NCBI GenBank assembly: GCA_002099365.1 | Contig: MSED01000009.1 | Span: 124,001-188,000, forward strand | Length of the DNA: 64,000 nt | Reading direction: 5' to 3' | Source: Phialophora verrucosa | Lineage: Eukaryota > Ascomycota > Eurotiomycetes > Chaetothyriales > Herpotrichiellaceae | In this document: positions 8,697 through 19,083 of the stretch, one piece after another | How the letters are laid out: each line of letters opens with the position of its first letter | Position numbering within the stretch: the stretch's first letter is position 1 | Position numbers and translations under genes: made by a program | The notes under the pieces: model-generated | What the model was told of the DNA's origin: nothing | The model's database searches: none | What the model saw: the letters and a program-made list of their open reading frames with translations, nothing else

Positions 8697-11021
8697 TTAA
8701 AACTTGTCTCCCATCATTCCTCGGGGCATTACTGGCTTGGCGTCGGGGCCGAACCCATCTGCGTCTCGTAATCCAGAGCCATACCCCTCATACCCAATCC
8801 CATACCCATACTCGTGCGCCTGACCTTGTCTTAGGTCGGTGCGTTGTTTGGCGTGCATGTCCCAATGAGGTGTCCGGCGCTCTTCGCCGGCGTCTTCGCT
8901 TTCAAAACTGCCGCGGCCGCGATACACGGCGTCCGGTTCGGTTGGCAGCGGGATCTTCGGACTCGGAGACACTGGGATTTGCGCAGAATGCTCATGCAGG
9001 GGCACTTGCGACTCTGAGCGAAAGTGGGACTGAGAGCGAGAGAATTTGAGGCTGTCGTTGTGCGGGAGTCTGCTATTGGGCGTATCGTTCGAATTTCGAG
9101 GCGGTTCCTTCACCGGAGCGGCGTTCGGTGACTTTTGCTTCGTGGTAGAGGTGTTGGGCAAACCACCGAATACCTGTGTATTTGGTGACAGCGGTGCTGG
9201 TGCCGACGGTGACGCTGGAATGGACGCCATGTCAAAGTCGAATGATTTGAACGGTTCGGCGTCCTTTTGCTTCGGAGTCTGTCCTCCAGGGGTGTCGGGG
9301 ACCATGGTTGTGGCGAGACTCGACACGGTCGTATGTCTCGACAGCTTTCGGTCCTGTGGTGGCTCTTGAGGCGTCATTTGCATGGCTGTTCCTGCGACTG
9401 GAGGCCCTGGTGGCCCGTTGGACATTGCGGGTGTTGGATGGAAGATAGACTTGATGACAAAGGCGATGCAAATCAGGACACCGAGACCGCCAAGGCCAAC
9501 CCCCATGAGCCAGCCACCACGGATACCGGCCAACGGATGAAGCCCGTGGTTGTTCACCTGCACTTCTACAGTGGAGGCAAGGCCGAGACCAAGAGAGATT
9601 GAGTAGTTGACTACTGTGCTGATCAGACTGCCAGCAATGCCTTGCTGTTGTGGCGGGAAATAGTTCGACATGATCAAAGTGGCGGCCGGGAATGACATGT
9701 CCATACCGAACGGCATCACAACGAGACTGGCAAAGGTCCAGCTCCAGTATGTCGTCTTGTCGATGTTGGAATCGACGGCGAGCAGAAGTGGGCCGAAGGC
9801 GAAGGCAACCAAGGCCCAGAACAGTGTCCAAGACGGTTGACATTTTCGCATCATCCAGGCCGTCAAAATCGAGGCGATAAAGGCAACAGGAACGATGGGT
9901 AAGACATGCACCGCCGCTTCGAGGGGGGGATATTGTTTGATGCCAAGTAGGAACTTCCATAAGAACCACGTCCAGATTCCGAAAGTAGCCCAGCCACAGG
10001 CCACTGCGCCGAGGACGAATCCGACATCCGCCTTGAGCATCTTGAAAGGCACCAATGGCTGTTCAGCAATTTTGATCTCCGTAACGACGAAGAAGGCGAT
10101 GAGTAGTAGCCCGATGATGAGTAGCATGAAGACATACTGGGTACCCCAACCCGATGCAGGAGCAGAAACGAGAGAGACTTGGACGCATATAAGCCCACCA
10201 ACGCCTGTCACGGCGCCAAGCCAGTCCATATCCCGAAGTTTGTCTTTGACAGGAAGCCTCTGCTTTGGCGTTCGAGGTGGTGAGACCAGGACGACAGTTG
10301 CGGCAATGGCGAGGAAGCAACAAACGACGGCCAGGGTGTAGAAACTCCACCACCAGGTTGCGTACTTTGTGAACAAGGCACCAAAAAGCATCCCAAGGTA
10401 GGCGCCGACAGGCGCGCACAGGCCGAAAAGCGTGAAGGCAAAGATCTTCTGTCTCGACCCTGGCGGATACGTTCGGCCTAGCAGCGCCAAACCGTTGGGG
10501 ACCATCAGACTCGCACCCAGACCTTGGAATCCTCTGGCTACAAAGAAGAGCTGGTATCCGACGTAATGGCTCAAACCAGCAACCACGCTCCAGAAACTGA
10601 GCCACGAGTAGCCGATCACCACCATTGCCTTATGGCCAAAAATATCGCCAAGTCTGCCTCCAATTAGAATGAAGGTTCCGAAGGATAATGCGTAGGCGGC
10701 AACAAGCCATGGCAGTACTGATGGATTTGATATCGAGAAGGATCGCGCAATGTCTCTGCTGACTGGAAAGACTGTCGTCAAGGTTGACTGGGGAATGAGT
10801 TGAAGGACTGCCACCATGAGGTTGAAAAGGACCTCTTGTTGTCTTGACATTCGCGTGCATAGCCAGCCACCCGGAGGGCCAGGTGGGCCGACTGGTGGCC
10901 CTGAAGCCTTCTGTACGTCTTGGGTGCTCTTTTCCATATCCAAAGGTGTCTTTTCTAGATCGCTGCGATTACTCGGTGATGGAACGATCAACTTCAATCC
11001 GCCGAGACGTTCAGAAGACAT
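8697..11021 (-). CDS. MFS multidrug transporter, DHA2 family (14 TM), with long C-terminal tail
   Basis: A single-exon 774-residue protein. After a Pro/Gly-rich N-terminus (VGPPGPPGGW at ~44-53), the core at residues ~65-525 shows DHA2 features: LTTVFPVSRDIARSFSIS in TM1, WLVAAYALSFGTFILIGGRL followed by GDIFGHK (motif A) after TM2, ARGFQGLGASLMVPN in TM4, and APVGAYLGMLFGALF in TM5 (motif C-like). It should act at the plasma membrane as a proton-coupled exporter of drugs or toxic metabolites, or as an amino-acid/boron-type exporter; these cannot be told apart by eye. The last ~215 residues are a low-complexity Ser/Pro-rich segment with RSQSHFRSESQ and Gly/Tyr-rich EYGYGIGYEGYG, unusually long for the family. 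The start is the first ATG of the frame. Confidence 0.88.
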   Translation of the reverse strand: MSSERLGGLKLIVPSPSNRSDLEKTPLDMEKSTQDVQKASGPPVGPPGPPGGWLCTRMSRQQEVLFNLMVAVLQLIPQSTLTTVFPVSRDIARSFSISNPSVLPWLVAAYALSFGTFILIGGRLGDIFGHKAMVVIGYSWLSFWSVVAGLSHYVGYQLFFVARGFQGLGASLMVPNGLALLGRTYPPGSRQKIFAFTLFGLCAPVGAYLGMLFGALFTKYATWWWSFYTLAVVCCFLAIAATVVLVSPPRTPKQRLPVKDKLRDMDWLGAVTGVGGLICVQVSLVSAPASGWGTQYVFMLLIIGLLLIAFFVVTEIKIAEQPLVPFKMLKADVGFVLGAVACGWATFGIWTWFLWKFLLGIKQYPPLEAAVHVLPIVPVAFIASILTAWMMRKCQPSWTLFWALVAFAFGPLLLAVDSNIDKTTYWSWTFASLVVMPFGMDMSFPAATLIMSNYFPPQQQGIAGSLISTVVNYSISLGLGLASTVEVQVNNHGLHPLAGIRGGWLMGVGLGGLGVLICIAFVIKSIFHPTPAMSNGPPGPPVAGTAMQMTPQEPPQDRKLSRHTTVSSLATTMVPDTPGGQTPKQKDAEPFKSFDFDMASIPASPSAPAPLSPNTQVFGGLPNTSTTKQKSPNAAPVKEPPRNSNDTPNSRLPHNDSLKFSRSQSHFRSESQVPLHEHSAQIPVSPSPKIPLPTEPDAVYRGRGSFESEDAGEERRTPHWDMHAKQRTDLRQGQAHEYGYGIGYEGYGSGLRDADGFGPDAKPVMPRGMMGDKF

Positions 11022-12801
11022 GACGGAAAACGGAGCGGATAGTGTATGCCGCCGGACTCAAGGAGGGACTATCTGAGAAAGGGACTGAAGGAAGGGGTGG
11101 TGTCCTATAAAATGGTGTACAAGACCACATGTCGAGCAGAGTCGTGACCCGTGCTAGTGCGCGCACTGTACACCCTTCCGACTTCGTATCGGCGCCGACT
11201 TACCGTGAGATGACTTGGGGTCCATGTAGCGTCTCTGGGAAAGGAATCCGCAGGATACACAATCGTGCGTCCTATCAACGGTTTGTGTTCTGTCACAGCA
11301 GGCAAAGTCAAAATCTTGGAGAGGGTGCCTGGTACGCGGTATAGCATGGGTCAGAGGAAAGCCACAAACGGGGCCATATCATAAAGCTTCCTTGGATCGA
11401 ACTTTCAACAACAACGTAGTCGGGAGCAGAGGCCGTTGCAGATCTTACTATGCAGAGGTACACCCCGGTATGCTAGGATTTTGGCGTCTCATGCCGGTTG
11501 CCGGTGTTCTGGTGAAGCTGCGAAAATACTGCAGTTTCCTGCCCTTGGCTCGGGATTCACGAGTAGCATCTATGATTAGCGTAAAGAATGAGAGAGTACT
11601 CGTAGTAGTAATGAAGATCGTTGACTGCCAGATCGGGAGATCTGCAGACGCGGTGACATGACAGGGGTGAGAATCAGGTAAGGACTGAAGCAAGGTTTGC
11701 TGATATTAAGCCTAAGTAGATAAGCATGGAGGTTGCCGGAAGAGGCGTCGGCAAAACATGCCCTCGAAATGATTATCCGACTGCATGACGCGATACCAGG
11801 CTGAAACAGCATGGCACAGCACCGGCGAGGGATTGGGCAGAGTCGTGATTGAGGTGCTGGGTCGGTATGCGACGGGTGTGAAGAAAAGCAGAGAAGCGGC
11901 GGAGAGTCGGAATTTCGAAAAAGTCTCAGGAAATTAAAATGCCAAGACGTCCGCTGATCCCACCGGGCAATCTCCCCTCCCTTCTTCGTGCTTCTTCTAT
12001 CGCCTCGGTGCGACTTGTGACTACCTTGCTCCCTGTCTTCACATGCAGATGTCTCTGCCTGACCGCGACACGCTTGTCGACCGGAAATGGCGATCGAAGC
12101 TTGAGCTCGTGTCACGTCCTATGGACGCGTCGAAGGCTGCTATCAACCAAACATTACAGTTCAGGCTGCGTTGATGAGGACCCATATACAGGAACTTACG
12201 ACGGTTTTCAAATGGGTTGACTCATTATCGTGGCTCCTCTCAGTTACTAACATCAATTCCTGTGCAACTCATCGTGTGGCAGTTTACCTCAAACGGGGCC
12301 CTCGCTACACAGCGAATGTGCGAGGTGAATGGAGGTTCCATGACAACGCCTTTGCCATCTGCGATTGTATCATCGTCTTGTCAGACAACCACCCTGTAGC
12401 GCAACAAGCGTTCAACAGACTGATGTGAAACTGAATGACCTGCGTCGACATTTTCGGCTTGATACACCTTTCCCACTTCCTTACTGTCTTTCGCACAGCA
12501 TAAGTGGCCCCAGGAACGAGGCTTGGTTCCAGCCGACGAAGGGATGCAGGTTGCACAGAGTTTCCTCGTCGCCCGGACGCACCGATAACTATGGACTTTA
12601 TTCAAGTCGGGCCTCTCTCGTGCAGGTTCAATACGACCTGGCCTGTCGGGCAAGAGGTTGCAGTCTGCCTTGTGGGTAAGAGTCATGCCGTCCAAGTACT
12701 CCTCAGCCATTAATTGGATGGTATTTCTACATTGGTCTAGCCCGTTTCTATTGGAATCCCCCAGCGCATGCCGCAATCATGTACCGACTGACCTTCAGCA
12801 T
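11022..12801. other. 1.8-kb gap, no supportable gene
   Basis: Contains the promoter of the DHA2 gene (right of 11021) and the 3' flank of the dehydratase gene (left of 12802). The long minus frame at 11576-12115 begins at a GTG and has no recognisable content, as does the frame at 12381-12776. A TGACTCA heptamer sits at 12218-12224, with no adjacent start codon. Confidence 0.5.
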
Positions 12802-13914
12802 TCAGACGGCATCTCCAGCCTGCCCCAACAGCTTGTTCACCGACTGGAAAGCCTGCTTTGCAAACTCCCCCATGTCGTCCCCGTACTTCTCCGGCCCTTT
12901 GCTGTCGAATATCTCCACTGAAACCCAGCTTCTGAACCCAGTTTTGAAGACAGCTCTGGTGAAATCCTCGATTGGCAGGTAGCCCCCATCATAGGGCAGT
13001 GGTCGATAATCATGGCTCCATTGACCCCGAGGCCTCAAGCCGCTTTCGTCGGGCTTGTCCTGCAAGGGCGGGTCCACTTTGTAGGCATCTGAGATTTGCA
13101 GAAGGAAAACCTTCTCACGAGGAACGGTTCTGGCGAGCTCTTCGCAGCTAGCTTTCCATCTCTTGTCCAGATCCTCCGTGCTGACATCTTCGATCCTCCC
13201 GGACTTGGTGACTGGACTACCCCATTCTCCTCCTGCACTCTGGAAAGTATCCAGGCACAGTCCTAGGTTTGGTCTGTTGGCCTTCTCGACGATTTTCCAT
13301 ACATCTTTCCACGTCGGAGCATGAGTTGCCCAGCACCAATTCTCGTACGCGATTCGGAAGCCCTTCTCAGCAAACACATCTGCTAGCTCGGCTAGATCAG
13401 ATGCCAGCTCATCGACATTTCCAGAGATGCCTTCTGCATCCGACGAGCCGATCTAATTTGTTGGTCGGTCAGTATCACAGCTCCTGCCTTCTGAACAGGA
13501 TGGACAAGCAGGGCCACTGACCTGGAGCATGTCCGTCCCTACCGCTTCCATAATACTCATCCAGCCCTTCGCTCGATCCCAGGCGTCTTTCCGCTCGGCA
13601 CTGTCCTTGGGCCAGCCCTCGAAATTCGCAAAAGGTTGCAACATCAAGATCTTCAAGCCGGCCTTCTCACACAGCTTTCCGATCTCCGAGGCTACAGACC
13701 GAAGCGTTGCGTAATCCTTGGGATCGGGTTGCGACTTGCTTTCAGAGATCTGTTGACCATAGGCCAAAATATCTGGCATGGAAAGCTCAATGGCATCGAA
13801 GCCAGCGCCGGCCAGGACCTTGATTTTTTCTGGCATGGTGTGCTTTTCGCTGTCGTGCCCTATTGAGCATGACGCATAGCAGATCGGGATCTCTGCGCCC
13901 TTGAAGTCTGCCAT
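12802..13914 (-). CDS. 3-dehydroshikimate dehydratase (sugar phosphate isomerase/epimerase fold)
   Basis: A 347-residue protein in two exons (13914-13522 and 13452-12802) split by a 69-base intron with donor GTCAGT and acceptor TTAG; both exons are whole codons. It belongs to the AP-endonuclease-2/xylose-isomerase TIM-barrel family. The N-terminus carries ICYASCSIG and a domain typical of QA-4/QutC enzymes. Putative metal ligands are the Glu of RIAYENWCW, the Asp of LCLDTFQSAGG, the Gln of FLLQISDAY and the Glu of VSVEIFDS, with the His of WSHDYRPLPYDGG near the active site. Such enzymes convert 3-dehydroshikimate to protocatechuate in quinate/shikimate catabolism, in the cytosol. No quinate dehydrogenase, permease or QUT regulator is adjacent, so it may serve another aromatic or siderophore-like pathway, or be a related sugar isomerase. 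Confidence 0.85.
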
Positions 13915-14811
13915 GTCCGCGGGTTATGGTGAGATCGAGCTCAAGCTAAGTTTGAGATGAGGCTGGAGTGAGTAGGGTTGATGTGAGTCCTTTCTTTTCT
14001 TGCTGCTCAGCTTCTCCGGATGGGATGCTTCAGCGATAACTCTGCTCGTGGAGTGACTTTTTCTGAATGGCCCGCATCGGGAGTTAACCAACATCAAGTA
14101 GCGCTGTCGTCACTTGTCCTGCGTCGGATCCCGGCTCGGAATTCCATACCCTACCTGGTTACACAACCTGTAGTAAATCATACGAGTACTGTGTAGGCTG
14201 ACCTCTCACCCACCTGTAGACGATCAAAAAGTGACGTCAGAATACCCAGTGGAAGGCAACGCCGAGGGTGGTACGTACTTTCTAGCCGACGGCCCACAAC
14301 AGGAAACTCAATAATCGAGGTTGTGGCCATCTGAGCAAGACGATAGACTAATTCTAGTGCATCTATTCGTAGCTCCGGCTCCTTAGAATTAGCCAAGGAG
14401 ATGACCTGCAGTAAAAGTACGAGAATCTACGTGGTCAAAGAAAAGACGAAGGATGTATGTGGTAAGGACCCGACATTTGAATGTTTAGTACCACTGGGCG
14501 ATCGTCAGTAGCGAGACATGATCATGCTCGTAATAGACAGTACGGAGTAGTCCAGTCGGGTCCAGTTTCCTCATTCTCGTACAATGGCTGGAGTTGATGC
14601 ACGTGTGGGATGATAGTCCCTTGTAAGCCTGCTAACCAGAACCTTGGGCTAGAAGTCGGACGGTGAACCATAAGGAGTATCAAGTGATAAGGATACGGTT
14701 GCGCAATAAGAATAGGTCCTACTTCCATTGAGGGTTGGAGTGTCCCTGTGCTGATAGACGCGCAATAGCAGTTCGTTCTCGCTCCCCTGTCTTGTGATGG
14801 CCGCGCACAAA
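13915..14811. other. intergenic, nothing recognised
   Basis: Promoter side of the dehydratase gene and 3' side of the kinase gene. A TACGGAGTA 9-mer lies at 14541-14549. The ATG-less minus frame at 14522-14815 resembles no known protein. Confidence 0.5.
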
Positions 14812-15761
14812 TCACATGCCCACACCATCCGCCGCCAGCAGCGCAATGCTATCCATTCTGCTCATCCTCTGCTTTCTCAAATCCGCTTCATCGTCATCAT
14901 CGTCATTGACATCGACTTCAATGCCGTTATCCTCCAGCTTCTTCATATTCTTCTCCATGTTGTCGACCTCCTCGCTCTTCCAGCTCTCGTCCTCGACGCT
15001 GGGCACAATCTCCTGCACGGGGAGTCTCTTCTCCAGAACTTCCCTCGCATTCCTCATGTCGCTTTTCTCTGTCCTGTCGAGACTTTCCTCATAAGAACTC
15101 GATATCCCAGCGGCGTAGTTCCTCTTGGCGACTCGATCAGTCGCAGTTGGAATGTCCGCATCGACAAACCATATCTCATCCATTAGTGAATGTGCCTCCC
15201 GCCATCCAGGCTCGTCCAGAGCTGTGTAAAGCCCCTCGAATATGACAATCCGCGCGGTCGGCGGGATCGAAATGTCGTTTGCCACGGGATCTTTGACCGC
15301 ATGGTCGAAGCTGGGAGCATAGATCGTGCGCGACTCTGCTGTGATCGGTCTCCGTATTTTTTCGACGAGTTTCAGATAGCTATGCGGGTCGAATGTGAAT
15401 GCCGCGCCTCGTCTGAACACGGCTTCCTCGGCGTTCGGCATCTCGGAGAGTTGTTTGCGAGTTAAGTGATAGCCGTCGAGCGGGATGACGAAGGCAATGT
15501 CTGGGCTCGAACGGTCCGGACTGTTGGGATAGCGCACATGGTTGTCTTTGTGATATGCTTTGTTTAGCCCGGCACAGACCGAGGCGGCGAGCGTAGTTTT
15601 CCCTGACCCTGGAATCCCGGAGATGGCGATCAAGAGACGTTGTGAGGCATCACATTTTTGAAACTTGTCTGTTATGGATGGTCAGTATGAGAAGTTAGAG
15701 GCTAAAAAGGGCATGTCTGACCCCATGTCTGATCGACGAGGCGCTGTACATGAGATTCCAT
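14812..15761 (-). CDS. P-loop kinase of the uridine kinase/phosphoribulokinase fold (Yfh7-like)
   Basis: A 298-residue protein in two exons: a 40-base first exon (15761-15722) encoding MESHVQRLVDQTW and a second exon (15668-14812), joined in phase 1 across a 53-base intron (GTCAGA...AACAG). The spliced start supplies the helix that precedes the Walker A loop GIPGSGKTTLA at about residues 30-40. FVIPLDGYHLTR (~75-86) and IVIFEGLYTAL (~155-165) match substrate-binding and Walker-B-like segments of the PRK/URK family. It should phosphorylate a nucleoside, sugar or vitamin-like hydroxyl; the substrate is undefined for fungal relatives. The C-terminus carries an acidic DDDDDEAD run and a further ~25 residues outside the usual fold. 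Confidence 0.82.
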
Positions 15762-16601
15762 GACTGAGAGGACCGATTCTTCGCGACCTCTTAAGAGCGA
15801 TCGATATCGTTTATCTGGAGGTCCCTTCGCCGCCCAGGTCGGTCGTCCTACCTATCTTGAATGGGAACAAGACTTTCTATCCTTCAATGAAGATTATCGA
15901 GCCTTATCAGCAGCAGTGTAGCAGAGAAGTCGGTCGCATTCGTCATCTCCCCGCCGGCGATGGAAGGCCCGTCCTACACATTCGGGGCATACACGAGGAC
16001 AAGGTGGGGTGTACAGTCCAACACTTTCTGGAGAAGATGGTGATCGCAGGGTGCCACGTAGACCAAGTGATGAATGTCGATTGTTCAAATGCCACACTTC
16101 GACCGAGGCAAACGAATGGTCAGAGTCGAACGGCCCCTAGCTAGGCTCTGGTGATCTTGAGATAAAGGCAAGTCTTATCCTACTTTGGCCAAGGTTGGCT
16201 AGGCGGGCACTGCGGGCTGGAGATACAATCCTCCGCCATAGCCAGTCACGTGGAGGGCCTTTTCCTGCGCCCCTGGTTGATCTGCACTTGCGCGTCCACC
16301 CCCAGATTTCCTTTCAAGGGGCTTTCTTTCTTGCTGCAGCCAACAACTTTCAACCTCTTCACATTCTTTCACTCACTCACTTCACCCACTTGTACTAACC
16401 CCCAGCAGAGGCCATCGTTGCCGTTTACTTTCACAGTCACTCCTTGACACACCGGCTTGACCCCTTCTTCCGCTCATTCGACACAGCTTTTGTCGACGCT
16501 GTAGCACAGCTATCCTCCACGCGTCAAACTGTCAAACTCCACGGAAACCTCAAACATTCGCTTACAATTAATACACAAACGCCCAGACCCGACTCTGCAC
16601 A
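15762..16601. other. divergent promoter region
   Basis: Shared upstream region of the kinase gene (minus) and the GPI-protein gene (plus). The stretch 16362-16520 is strongly C/T and CA rich (CACTCACTCACTTCACCC near 16370), as in the core promoter and leader of highly expressed fungal genes. The short frame at 15857-16144 has no ATG start and no recognisable product. Confidence 0.5.
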
Positions 16602-17229
16602 ATGAAGGCCTCCATCATCCTCCCTGTCCTCGCTTTTGCTGCCCGAGTACTCGCAAACACCCCTCCAGCATGCCTGCTCAACGCCGTCAACACGCAAGAC
16701 GATCCTAGCGATCTCTCCTCGGTCTGTGGCGACGATGCGATCGATGTCCAAGAGGCTATCGCTAGCATGTGCAGCGGTAATGCCGTGAGCGTGGCCCAAT
16801 CTGCTTTCCTCTCAACTTGCTCGATTGCTGGTTCATCAGTCGGTATGTGACACTTCACTCCGCTCCTTAGCATCTTATTTTACGATAATGCTGACGCGCT
16901 TTCTTTGTCTTGCAGCTCCCTACACAGCAACCTCCACCGCCTCCACGACGAAGGGTTCGTCCACTGCTACTTCGGGCGGCACTTTTGTCTATACCACCGC
17001 CGTGTTCAACTCCGACTGCAGCTGTACAACCACAGTAGTCGCCACTGCCACCACCGGGGCCGCTGTTTCAACCGGCCTAGCCAGTTCCACAGGCGCAGAT
17101 GGTTCCTCGCCTACGGGTTCCTCAGGCTCAGGTGCTTCAGCGAGTGGGAACGCGGCCGCAGACACTAAGCAGGTGGGAAGCTTTGCCGCAGCGGTCATTG
17201 CAATTGCAGGAGTTGTGGCTGTCTTGTAA
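16602..17229 (+). CDS. GPI-anchored cell-wall protein, CFEM-like
   Basis: A 184-residue protein from two exons (16602-16842 and 16916-17229; intron GTATGT...TTGCAG). A cleavable signal peptide occupies residues 1-18 (MKASIILPVLAFAARVLA). Then comes a Cys-containing domain (PPACLLNAV, SSVCG, SMCSG, STCSI) that resembles a CFEM domain but shows fewer cysteines than the usual eight. A Ser/Thr/Ala/Gly-rich, probably O-glycosylated stalk with a DCSC motif follows. A hydrophobic tail (FAAAVIAIAGVVAVL) after a small-residue region fits a GPI-attachment signal. The protein should sit at the cell surface. Its role may be structural, adhesive or haem/iron related, as for some CFEM proteins; the sequence does not decide. 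Confidence 0.8.
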
Positions 17230-17706
17230 ACAAACCTGGAGTATGGTGATGGGTTGAATGGAATTGTGCAAGGTGTTTTTCTGGGCTTGAAATATGGCTT
17301 TCGCAGCCACCCAGGCACATAAACAGACAAAGTCGTAATCATGTCTACTCAATAGAAAAGGACACGGACCACGACAGTTCATATGGCATGCTGGACCACG
17401 CCCTGTGCAGGAGGAGAACTTTTGGACGTTTTTTCGTCTATCTCAGACTAGCCAGCTGAACAATCAAGCCACTTGCAAAAATTGCTATGTACAGACACCA
17501 CCCTTGAAAAAGCGTGTTCTTTGTCTTTGTGTTGACTTGCCCAGCCAACAATGCCAGCCCAGGAGCCTGCCGCCCAGATGTTGAACATGAACCCTCATTC
17601 ACCTGGGTAGTCACCTCTAATGCAAAGCCGCAACAAGCTATCAAGGTCGAGCTGGAGCGCTCTCCTCCCTCGATATTGCCCCATCTGCGTTTATCGCCCA
17701 GGGAGC
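17230..17706. other. convergent 3' region
   Basis: Between the stop of the GPI-protein gene and the stop of adenylosuccinate synthetase, which face each other. It should contain two polyadenylation regions. No gene supported. Confidence 0.5.
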
Positions 17707-19083
17707 CTACCGAATACACATGTCTTCCCTCCTAGGTCCTGTGCCAATCCACTTGATCGGGATACCCACCTGGCTTTCAATGAAGGCGATATACTCCCTG
17801 GCCTCCCAGGGGAGATCCCCGAACTGCTTGATCCCGGTCGTCGTAGTCTTCCACCCCTTGAATGTCTTGTACTCGATCTGCATGTTCTCGATGACGTCCA
17901 GGTCCGCGGGGAAACTCTCGAGCGTCTGCCCGTTGTACGTGTACGCGGTCGCCACGCGGATCTCTTCGAAATCATCCAGCACGTCCAGCTTGGTCAGGTT
18001 GATCTGTGTGTAACAGTTCACGGCGGCCGAGTACTTGACCAGCACGAGGTCGAACCAGCCGCAGCGGCGCTTCCGTCCTGTTGTGACGCCGAACTCGCGA
18101 CCCACGCGCTGAAGGCGCTCGCCGTACTCTGCGTCGGTCGGCGAGATGGCGGCGTCGAGCTCGGTGGGAAACGGGCCCGAGCCCACGCGCGTGGTGTACG
18201 CCTTCACCACGCCGACGATGTTGCTTCCCGGCGAGGCCAGCGACTGGGGACTCAGACCCGCCAGGCCCGTAAAGACGCCGCCCAGCCCGGTATTGCTGGA
18301 CGTGACGTAGGGGTAGGTGCCGTGGTCGATGTCCAGCAGAAGCGCGTTGGCGCCCTCGATCAGTATGTTCATCTTGCTTTGCTGGGCGGATCCCGCGCCA
18401 TTGGCCGTGGCGATCCCCTTGTTGCCCACCGCCTGTGCCAACAGGGGAGTCTGGTCGATGACGTACCTTGACAGCTCGTCGCGAAAGCCTTTCAGCTTAG
18501 TGATCTCGTCTTCGACGTTGTACCCCCGGAGAGCGTCGTCGCCGTATAGTTTCCGGTAGCCCGCTTCGAGGTCACGGAGCCGACGTTCCCAGCGCTGTTG
18601 TTCGTTGACGAGCATCCAGAATGTCACGCCCCGGCGGGCGACTTTGTCACTGTAACATGGGCCGATGCCCTTGCGGGTTGTGCCGATCACGTTCTTGCCT
18701 CCATCGACGGTCTTGGATTTGTCTTCCGAGATGCCGTCGACGACGCCGTGTAGGTCGAAACAAACCTGTGCGCGATCGGAAACGAGGATGCGGTCTCTGA
18801 CGCCTTCCAATCCTTTCTCTTCAAGGGCGGCTAGTTCTTTGAAAAAGGAGGGGATGTGCACGACACACCCGGTGCCGATGAGGTTGTACTTGCAGGACGG
18901 GTTTATGAGCCCCGAGGGCAGGATGTGGAAGTCATAGGTCGTGCCGTTGACCACAATGGTGTGGCCTGCGTTGTTGCCTCCGGCAGCGCGACAGACGAGG
19001 TCGGCCGAGGACGCGAGGATGTCGACTAGTTTGCCTTTCCCTTCGTCGCCCCATTGGGCTCCGAGGACAAGTGTGACAGGCAT
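17707..19083 (-). CDS. ADE12: adenylosuccinate synthetase
   Basis: A single-exon 458-residue cytosolic enzyme that joins IMP and aspartate with GTP hydrolysis to make adenylosuccinate, the first committed step from IMP to AMP. Unmistakable signatures are the N-terminal phosphate loop QWGDEGKGK at about residues 10-18, AGGNNAGHTIV at ~34-44, TTRKGIGPCYSDK at ~135-147, LIEGANALLLDIDHGTYPYV at ~236-255 followed by TSSNT, and the C-terminal KWIGTGPRREDM. Length is slightly above the usual fungal ~425-435, with extra residues in the middle region. The ATG at 19083 gives the canonical start (MPVTLVLGAQWG). A TGAGTCA heptamer, the GCN4/CPC1 recognition sequence, lies about 265 bases upstream. Confidence 0.97.
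   Translation of the reverse strand: MPVTLVLGAQWGDEGKGKLVDILASSADLVCRAAGGNNAGHTIVVNGTTYDFHILPSGLINPSCKYNLIGTGCVVHIPSFFKELAALEEKGLEGVRDRILVSDRAQVCFDLHGVVDGISEDKSKTVDGGKNVIGTTRKGIGPCYSDKVARRGVTFWMLVNEQQRWERRLRDLEAGYRKLYGDDALRGYNVEDEITKLKGFRDELSRYVIDQTPLLAQAVGNKGIATANGAGSAQQSKMNILIEGANALLLDIDHGTYPYVTSSNTGLGGVFTGLAGLSPQSLASPGSNIVGVVKAYTTRVGSGPFPTELDAAISPTDAEYGERLQRVGREFGVTTGRKRRCGWFDLVLVKYSAAVNCYTQINLTKLDVLDDFEEIRVATAYTYNGQTLESFPADLDVIENMQIEYKTFKGWKTTTTGIKQFGDLPWEAREYIAFIESQVGIPIKWIGTGPRREDMCIR

Noticed and set aside
11576..12115. 179-codon minus frame between the DHA2 and dehydratase genes.
   Set aside because: It begins at GTG rather than ATG, has biased composition and no recognisable domain or splice partner.
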